From positions 1-23,209 of the forward strand of contig LRSR01000717.1 in assembly GCA_001579985.1 (NCBI GenBank): a stretch of 23,209 nt of DNA, read 5' to 3'. The notes under the pieces were generated by a model. It was not told the origin of the DNA. It saw only the letters and a program-made list of their open reading frames with translations, and made no database searches. The DNA comes from Hypsibius dujardini. Taxonomy: Eukaryota > Tardigrada > Eutardigrada > Parachela > Hypsibiidae. This document shows positions 7,301-15,000 of the stretch, in pieces; position 1 is the stretch's first letter, and every line of letters begins with the position of its first letter. A program made the position numbers and the translations under genes.

Positions 7301-9046
7301 AGTGTGTCAGTGTGTCTGTCTGTCTGTCTGTCTGTCTGTCAGTCTGTCTGTCAGTCTGTCAGTCTGTCAGTCAGTCTGTATCGTCTGTCAGTCTGTATTG
7401 TATGTCTGTCTGTGTTCGAGTTCACGAATATCGAGTTTGTCTGTATCTCGACCCACTCCTCCGAACGCCTTCTTAGCACACCTTGAATCCCTGAATAATG
7501 AGAGGCATGATGATATCTCGTTCCTTCGGGGTGAACTTCTGACTGGTCGCCAGGATCATCAGGAGGTTATCGCAGTCGGTGACGCCCATAGCGTAGATAT
7601 CACTCAATACATTTGCGCATGTGATTTTGCCCTGAAAAATCAATACGGGACACCTCTAATCGCCACATATTTCTTGATGTTTTATCATGACGTCACGATT
7701 CCATTGTTACTGATTCCATTATCCCAAGTGAAAAGACCTATTTCGGTCAGAGCCATTCAGACATTCCCGATTCCATTTAGCACACAGACACAGCTATCAC
7801 TAAACAAGCTATCGATCAGAGACTCTTAATGCAAAATAAATTCAGCAATTAATCCTTAGAATACGGAAAAATAATCAATTAATCAATCAATTGATCAAGA
7901 GGAGCAATACAAAAATAAAATAAAATCAGACATGTATAATCACAGTAATCTTATCCCCCCATCACTTACCATCAAATACGGATCATCCACCAGCGGATAA
8001 AAAAAGTCCGTCGTCTGCACCAGGTACAATCCCTTGTGTCGAAGGGGTATCAAACAAGAATCGAGACCCACGCCTTAAACAAAACAAAAACAATTTTCAG
8101 AATAAAGATGTTCAATTTGCACAGTATTATTCATTCTTACAGATGTTTCAATTTGAATAAATTAAAATTTCAAAGCCAGGAAGTTGGCACTTTTTCGTTA
8201 AGTTTTATACCTCAAACATTAGTAACTAAAACAGAAGAGTTTAATTATATTAAAATGGTTAAACTTGATCAAATATTATGTTTCGAATTATTTTAAAATC
8301 AGTTTTTTAATTTCTCTCTTTACATTTTCGTTTTACATCATACACCAGATATTAAAAACTAAAATAAACAAACATCTTTTTATTATACTGAAAGCATTAA
8401 ATTGCTTAAAAATAATTTTTTCGGATTTTATTAAGAAAGAATGTTTCTATCGAGTCTTCCTGATCTATACTGGTAATACAAAAAAGGGGTTTTGGTGGTT
8501 TTATTTAATATACTATTGGGAGATTAAAATACCCGCCCGATCAAAACGATATTGAAAAAGTGGAAAAGAACACATAATCATAAATAAATAAATATAAAAT
8601 AATAAATAATGAATTTCCGATTTACCAATTGCTGAGAGCGAGGAATCGTACGCGCTCTTCTCTCCATTCGTTCCACGTTGGTTTGCCCCATTATGCTGAC
8701 CGTTTTGGTGGGAGTTGCCACGGTCGGCGGGAGCTTCGTTAAGGTTCTCCAGCAGTTTCAGCAGCTGGTCACGCGGCACCTGCAATCAATCAAGGGCTAG
8801 CCGGTCAGTTGATTGATGACTTTGATGGATTGTCTGACAACCCAAAACAGGATTGGTCGATTGATTGATTGATCGATTTACCTTGCAGCCGCAGCCTTTT
8901 AGCTCGGTGAAATTGGTGAGACGAAAGGAAGCGTCCAGACCGTACTTGATCGGATCAAAGAGGTTCGTCTTGATGTATACCGCATTGTGGTCGGAATTCA
9001 TGCGATCCGGTGTCAGAGTCAGGCCACCTGCTGTTGAGGAAGCCAT
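6023..9046 (-). CDS. SEPHS: Selenophosphate synthetase (selenide, water dikinase), catalytic-Cys form, 7 exons, 427 aa
   Basis: Exons in transcript order: 8882-9046, 8626-8779, 7970-8073, 7482-7631, 7059-7171, 6799-6992, 6023-6426; all phases close. The enzyme makes selenophosphate from selenide and ATP for selenocysteine synthesis. Family blocks in order: [18 protein letters not shown] (41-57), [20 protein letters not shown] and [97 protein letters not shown], and WIIGTVEEG near the end. The N-terminal loop reads G-C52-G-C54-K55. C52, encoded by TGC, occupies the site held by Sec in many animal SPS2 proteins and by Thr or Arg in SPS1 paralogues, and Lys55 follows as expected. This argues for an active enzyme needing no UGA recoding. 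Residues about 69-96 form an Asn/Gly/Gln-rich insertion absent from the human protein. Intron lengths run from 66 to 552 nt. Confidence 0.96.
6505..6715 (+). repeat. CAGA/CAGG tract in selenophosphate synthetase intron 6
   Basis: Ten pure CAGA-type units at about 6652-6690 are flanked by degenerate GGCA and CAGG units. The gene is on the - strand, so its transcript carries the CTGT sense here. The tract makes the reading frame of the last exon appear to extend upstream, which is an artefact. Confidence 0.9.
7220..7420 (+). repeat. Long (CTGT)n tract in selenophosphate synthetase intron 4
   Basis: About 20 uninterrupted CTGT units run from 7220 to 7300, the longest pure array in the window. 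Units with CAGT interruptions follow. In the sense of the gene (- strand) the transcript carries ACAG repeats. Confidence 0.96.
8080..8620. other. AT-rich intron 2 of selenophosphate synthetase
   Basis: This 552-nt intron (8074-8625) is markedly poorer in G+C than its surroundings, with many A/T homopolymer runs. Small open frames occur on the + strand but have no recognisable protein character. No transposase, tRNA or small RNA feature was seen. Confidence 0.6.
8785..8879. repeat. Degenerate TTGA/TCAA tetranucleotide tract, intron 1 of selenophosphate synthetase
   Basis: Repeated TTGATTGATTGA words lie within the 102-nt intron 8780-8881. This second tetranucleotide family recurs at about 7870-7896, 9078-9090, 11158-11219 and 12796-12807. 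Confidence 0.75.
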
Positions 9047-9748
9047 TAGTCAGTTTGAGTGGCGGACACACAACAAATCAATCAATCCACCGAGACAAAG
9101 CTCTGTTGATGTATTACAAGATTCTGACAGATAAGCGCAGGTGTGCGAAAGTTCTGGATCAGTATGAAATAATGGCGAACGAAGCATTATTTGTCGTTCT
9201 CCTACAGAAAAACAAATATTGAGAGAATTTATCCAGAGCTGACTCGGCTAAGAGTGGAAGAGTGCGAGCAGGGAGTGCGGAATGCGGATGCGCAGCATAT
9301 TGGATTCTGCTCTCCGATTGGCTTGCACGGTACGCAGCCACACCCATTACCCGGTGATACCTCATGGCACTATCGACACCCACGCCGGCAAAATATGCTA
9401 TGCGCACGCAACTCTCCACATGCTCACATTTGACGGAGGACCGCAGCTAGAGCAAAACAGCTGAAAACTATCTTCCCGGAGTTCTTCGCCTGTTTTCATC
9501 CCATTCCCAGCCGGTTGCTGACTTCCCCTCACCACCGAAAGGTAGGACATTTACCTCGCTATCACTGCAACCGCATTTCGAATCGCCTTCCCTATTACCT
9601 GGGTTAAAATTATTTTTATTTGATAAAGAATGTCACGTCTCGGAAGAAGACAGTGTGAAGAAGTGGCCGAATGATAAAATACTTGCACTCTTAAATGTAA
9701 TATGCTGCTTTTGCAGGTCGGAATTATTATTATTTCATCGTCGAAAAC
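9047..9748. promoter_or_regulatory. Divergent upstream region shared by selenophosphate synthetase (-) and RPS7 (+)
   Basis: The two start codons are 702 nt apart on opposite strands, so both promoters must lie here unless distal exons exist. An inverted CCAAT (GATTGG) occurs at about 9316. A likely RPS7 5' UTR intron runs from 9542 (AAAG|GTAGGA) to 9716 (TGCTTTTGCAG), 32 nt before the ATG. The pyrimidine-rich sequence before it (TTCATCCCATTCCCAG, ACTTCCCCTC) would suit the short first exon of a ribosomal protein gene. Inference only. Confidence 0.5.
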
Positions 9749-10993
9749 ATGGCTGCCTCACCCGCAAAAAAGCACCAACAAGTGGCCTCCCGCCATGAGG
9801 GAAAATTCGTCAAGCCAGGTGGGGAGAAGCTGACGACGTTCGAGCAGCAGATCAGCCAGTTCCTCGTGGATCTGGAGTCGAGTCAGGACCTGAAGGGCTC
9901 GCTGCAGGAGCTGTTCGTGAACGAGGCCAAGGAGATGGAGGTCGGCGGGAAGAACATCATCGTGCTGTACGTGCCGCCGCCGCAGCTGCGCGCCTGGCAG
10001 AAGACCCATGTCCGGGTGGTCCGCGAGCTGGAGAAGAAGCTGGGCGGACGGCCCGTTATCTTCATCGCCAAGCGACGAATGCTGCCGAAGCCCACGCGGA
10101 AAACCATCAAACTCAGCCAGAAGCGTCCGCGGTCCAGGTGCGTGCGGTCTCGATCGCTCAATCAAGCGATCGGCTGAATAGTTAAACGTTGCATTGATTG
10201 AATAATCATTCAGTCAAATCAACTGTGTATTTAGATGGACGAGTTTTCTTATAGCAAAATTGACTGTTTGAATCGTTGTGGCACGATTTATTAGTTTCAA
10301 CTTAATCCTTTAGTTTGAAATTGAACACCTTTGAGGCAATGCTTTACTTACGGGAATTGGAATCTCGATTTGTTTGTGTTTCTTGAAACTGATCAATCGC
10401 GCCTTTTTAATGATTTTTCCTCCTTGAACTTTTTCAGTCGATTTGACAGCTTGCTCGTGAGTTTCATTTTTCCATATTGAATTTCGTAATTCGACAGCTT
10501 TTCGTTCAGTGTGAATTTGTTTAAGGAATACTTTAAATCAACTATTGGTTAAACGGAAATCTGAATTTTTATACGTTGAACCAATTTTCGATTGTAATTA
10601 TTCCTTTAGTACTTACCAAGTAAAATCAATGTCTATCTAATATTATTAATTTAATTTAGCTTTAGTTGATTAGTTTTTATTTATTTTAATTGGACTGAAA
10701 ATGTAATTGTGCTTCGCTCGAAATTCTGAATTTTACTATGTTTAATTATTTTATTTTTCGATTGCAGGACTTTGACGGCGGTGCATGAGAACATGCTGGC
10801 GGACATTGTCTTCCCCGCGGAGATTGTCGGCAAGCGGACCCGCGTGAAGCAGGACGGTTCGCGGCTCCTCAAGATCCACTTAGACAAGGCGAGCCAAGTC
10901 AACGTCGAGCACAAGGTGGAGGTCTTTGCCTCGCTTTACAAGAAGCTCACCGGAAAGGCTGTCTCATTTGAGTTCCCCGAGCCCATCTTCTAA
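9749..10993 (+). CDS. RPS7: 40S ribosomal protein S7 (eS7), 2 coding exons, 204 aa
   Basis: Exons 9749-10137 and 10768-10993 join through AG|G (CCAG|GTGCGT ... GATTGCAG|GAC) and give 204 residues; the human protein has 194. Diagnostic blocks are [90 protein letters not shown] and [19 protein letters not shown], ending FEFPEPIF. It is a structural component of the small ribosomal subunit. The N-terminal 20 residues ([20 protein letters not shown]) are longer than the human start, with the conserved VKPGGEK following. Intron 1 is 630 nt and AT-rich. No canonical AATAAA was found shortly after the stop. The next gene on this strand starts about 1 kb away. Confidence 0.98.
10151..10172 (+). other. 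Hairpin just downstream of the RPS7 5' splice site
   Basis: A perfect 8-bp inverted repeat (CGATCGCT, loop CAATCA, AGCGATCG) begins 13 nt after the donor at 10138. It could form a stable stem in the pre-mRNA. Function is unknown and it may be chance. Confidence 0.6.
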
Positions 10994-11157
10994 TCATATT
11001 TTCTCTAGGCGCACTTTGGGTGGCGGTAGTGAGAGACTCATTTGTGTGATCAGTTCTTTATGAGTTGATTGTGAAACATCTCGGCAAATGAATCGAATTA
11101 TTTGCGCGCTGCAATTTGCAATTTGTTGACTGTTTCGTGCAATGGAAGAGGGATGTC

Positions 11158-11219
11158 ATCGATCAATCAGTCATTCAATCAATCAATCAGTCATTCAATC
11201 AGTCAATCAATCAATCAAA
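11158..11219. repeat. AATC/ATTC tetranucleotide microsatellite
   Basis: ATCAATCAGTCATTCAATCA-type units repeat across about 60 nt. Same family as the TTGA tract in selenophosphate synthetase intron 1. Confidence 0.88.
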
Positions 11220-11670
11220 CATGGTTGCCTGTCCATCGTTGCAATCGTCACAAAATCCTTCATAACAGTGGTTTGGCTTCTCCCAGAGATGCCGTGTAAT
11301 ATGGCTGTAGTTTGCCAGTGAAAAGCTGAAGCAAAATCAAATTTTGGAGCAAACACCAGTGAGTTTCATTTCCAGTTCCATTGTGAACTAATGGAATTTC
11401 AACGCCGTTGGGAATTTTATCAAGTAAGCAATCAATGAACCGCGTGGCGGCTCTACGTGGCCTAAACTGGGTCAAGTTCTCTTTTGCCCTGTAGCATCAT
11501 AAGCTCCGTAGGTGCTAATCCCATCAAGAATCAATTGCGTGATCGGTTTCAGGAACCGGACAGGGTTCAATTCCAATTTGAGTGGAACTCCACATGTACG
11601 AATTCCTGTGATCAGGCAATCAATCCAATCAACAGTAGTTAACCTTCATTTGTATCTACCGTTCCGTCCC

Positions 11671-11802
11671 TATGTACACGAGTGGTGAAAACATTTCACC
11701 AACCGAGTTAAGTAATTTAACTCGTTTAATCCAAGGATTCATACAAAGACCGAGTTAAATAGCTTTACTCGGTTAGCGCAATGTTTTTGCCACGTGTCTA
11801 TA
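11671..11802. mobile_element. Imperfect foldback (MITE-like) inverted repeat
   Basis: The left arm (11671-11724) and right arm (11750-11802) are imperfect reverse complements around a 25-nt loop. The outer arms, TATGTACACGAGTGGTG... against TATAGACACGTGGCA..., both end in AAAACAT. The inner arms AACCGAGTTAAGTAATTT and AACCGAGTAAAGCTATTT share 21 of 24 positions, including the following AACTCG. There is no coding capacity. A non-autonomous element of MITE or foldback type is the most likely reading; a possible TA duplication at the ends would suit Tc1/mariner-like insertion but is unproven. Confidence 0.55.
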
Positions 11803-12024
11803 CTACTTTAATGTGTGGGCTGTACAATTGCGGAATGATGTCATTGGAGATGGGAAAGATTTCTCGCTTGTTTTCCGCGAATATTTGTCCCGCTTGAGCA
11901 CAAAAATTATCATATTTTGATCTATTTCCCGTCTTTTTGACCAGTGCCCCGCCTGGGGGCGGCCTCGTCATTCGTCCAATTCGGCCCGCACTCGGACGAG
12001 GTCGACGGACGCAAGTATTTTACC

Positions 12025-15000
12025 ATGCAGCAGGATGAATCCTTCTTCGGATTTGAAACGCGCCTTCCCGTGAGCCCGCACAATTTTTTCCCCAAAAGCC
12101 AGTGCATTCGCTTAAGCATCTTTCCATTGTTGCAGCGCGATATGGAGCCGCCTTCAGCACGTGCGAGCACCGAGACCCTTCGGGAGCAACAGGGACTCCT
12201 TGGGGACGCATTTGGGGAATTGCGGCTGGATGAGTTGGAACGACGCAGCGGCAGCTCCTACAATCCCCGAAGTAGCGGCGCAAGTGTTCGAGGTTAGCTT
12301 TTTGGCGCCAGACACAATTGGGCTGTTGGGTTAATTTTAGGTTTGGCGGAGAGGAATTTTTTGACAACCTTACTTACATACAAATCAACCGATCAATCGG
12401 GCGCTCAGAACTGCAAATAATTTCACCAGTTAATTCATCAATCAAGCAATTAGATACGTTGAACTGTTCTTCGCTTTCAACGCGGTAGTATGGGGGCTTT
12501 ATCGAGTATTTGCGTTCCTGTTTGAGATAGCAATCCTAACGTGCTAGGTGCATGTGTTTTATCAGTCAAAGTGATGTTTGTGCTGTTGTTAGTTTAACTA
12601 TTTTAGGGATTTTTAGAATCTGTTGCTTCGTTTTCCTCCCGCTAGTGGTACGAAAATTTGAGTAGTTATTTTTATCCGAAAGCCAAAGTTTGTAACGTGC
12701 TAGAGGAAATTATTTTCAGGACGGAGAATCATTCCTCTTGGTTGAATTTATTGTTATGGAAATTAGAATTTTTCAAGGTCCATTTTGCGTAAATCAATCA
12801 ATCAATCTAGAAATGTCTATTGTCATCGAATAATTCATCGATCACGCAAGGGACTTTTATCTGTTTCAGTTTTTTGATGTAAGTTTCCCGTGGGAATGAA
12901 AGTTTTGAAATGTCTTTTTATTTTGAAAACAGATCCATGGGCCAGTGCTTCGTCAGAGCTCAACTCCATCGACAACAGGGAAATCTTCAGCGATCTCCAC
13001 AATCCACAGCCGCAACAACAATCCAGCTCGAGTTACGGTGTGCGGGACTTGGGCGTCCGATCCATTGGCGGTCTTGAACCGGTCTCGTCGAGTTCCCATG
13101 CTTGGCAAACGGCGACGTCGCCCAACTTTTTCGGAGAGAAGGGAGATGTGGAAGATGTAAGTGGTCTCTTGATGTGTGGGATGGATTGATTGATGGATGT
13201 AAGTGAGTGGTGTGTGTTCACTACACTGGTAGTACGTATTTTTTTGTTCAAATTTTAAACTGACATTAAGTAGTCGAAAAATTATCTTTCATTTTCAAAT
13301 TAATATTATTTATTTCATGTGGATTTACAATTGAATGTTCGGCTTCTGATATTTATTAATAATGTCAATCTCGCTTCTCGTGCTATTGCAGGGCATTCCA
13401 GTGGATCTTTCCGGCCTCATGGACGATACCGACTCCTTCAACTCCGTACATAATCGTCAAGAATTTTTCAACGAGTTCACCAAGGTTTGGCGTAATTTTT
13501 TACCATCCACGGGGATCTCTCTAACCTTTTCAGCTGCTTTCCTAGCAAACTTATCTGCCGTACACTCCGCGGGAAGAGCCGATGAGCATGGAGACCACCT
13601 CTAAGGAATCGTCGCCGTGGGGCTCCACTGCCGGTCCGTTTTCTGCGTTCGGTGGCAGCGGCACGTGGTCAACCGCGGCTGCGGATGAACCGCCTACCCG
13701 ACAAGTTTCAATCGATCAGAAGGTGCATTAACTATTTTGTTTTTCAGTGTTAGAGTTTAGCAGGAGCTAGGCATAACGGACAGGCAGTCAGAAGGCCTTT
13801 TAGACTTGTCGTAGGCAACGGCTTAGAGACAGAAACGGGGCCGTTCTTTCAGTCAGACACGCAGACAATAGTACTTTCAGAAGAACAGACAGAAAATGAC
13901 GATGTCAGGGAGGCAAATATATAGGCGGGCAGAAACGCCATTGTTTTTTCACACTGGCAGCGAAGAATGGTGACAGTTGCTTACAGGAGGAAGACTGCCG
14001 TACTGCTAGGCAGGCATGCACATGGAGACAGAGCAGCAGGCACTAACGCGATCTTCCTTTCAGGGATGCAAGCATTCGTTCATACTTTTAGGCAAAAAAA
14101 TAACCACGGCAGACATCCAGGCAAGAAGGTTGCCGAGACAGAATGGATACATCGGCAGTCAGGCATTCGGAAGGACGACTGCTCTTTCAGATATTCACTT
14201 ATCACTGATATGTTTTGTCTTTTTTAGCCGGAAAACTCTCGTGAGGATATCTTATCCACGATCAGTCGACAAGTGCCGTCGGTGGTGCCGAACGTGGTGA
14301 GGACGCCGATGACTTTAGAGGAGCTGGAACGGGAGTTTATGCCCGCGCCGGTGCAACCGGTTGTCCCTTCAACGCAGCAAACTCCCCATCATGACGGCGT
14401 TCGCTCGCCATTTCGTCAGCCAACCAACGGCCCAGCTTTTCATCATGTACGCTGTCTGTCTTCACAAAATGCTTACCTAACTACGTTGGGTATTGGGTTG
14501 CCTGACTGCCTGGTTGTCGTGCCTGTCTGCCTGAATAGGTTGTTGTGCCTGTCTCCCTGAATAGGTTGTCTGACTATCTGAATGTTTTCCCTCACTGTTT
14601 GAATATGTTGCCTGACTGTCTGACTGTCGTTCCTATCTGCCTGATGTTTTGGCAGACAGCATTGCAGAGTTGTTTGCATGTCTTATCTGAATGTCTTGCT
14701 CGATTGTCTTTACTGAATGTTTCGCTTCACTGTTTTCATGTCTTTTCTGCTATCTTGCTTAACTCTCTTGACTGAACATCTGTATGTCTTGTGGGAGTGT
14801 GTCAATTGACTGACTGACTTCTAATTTTGTATCTGAACTTTCTCGATGTCATGCCAAACTATTGTCTTACTGCCTCAATGTCTGTCTCATCATTTGTCTG
14901 CCTGTGGCGTACAAATCCCTAATCGGCGGCCCGTCTTGTCCTGATCATTTTCTCTAGGTCCTCAAATTATTTTGAATACAATGATTTCACCTTCGCGTGT

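Larger units (their letters stand above)
10994..12024. other. Intergenic: RPS7 3' region to PAT1-homologue 5' leader
   Basis: No gene was seen. The spacer holds an AATC microsatellite (11158-11219) and an imperfect foldback (11671-11802). A possible splice acceptor (TTTTTGACCAG) ends at 11944, 80 nt before the PAT1 start codon, so a 5' UTR exon or trans-splice site is possible. Confidence 0.55.

Noticed and set aside
8036-8555. Plus-strand open frames in the AT-rich region
   Set aside because: They overlap exon 3 and intron 2 of the - strand selenophosphate synthetase gene and look like translated AT-rich noncoding DNA.
10138-10767. Intronic snoRNA in the RPS7 intron
   Set aside because: Ribosomal protein introns often host snoRNAs, but I found no C box (TGATGA) paired with a D box here and no convincing H/ACA pattern.
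13536-13545. PAT1 exon 5 starting after TTTTCAG at 13533
   Set aside because: In phase 0 it reads Leu-Leu-Ser-stop. The next acceptor, TTTCCTAG at 13545, gives an open frame through to the donor at 13723.
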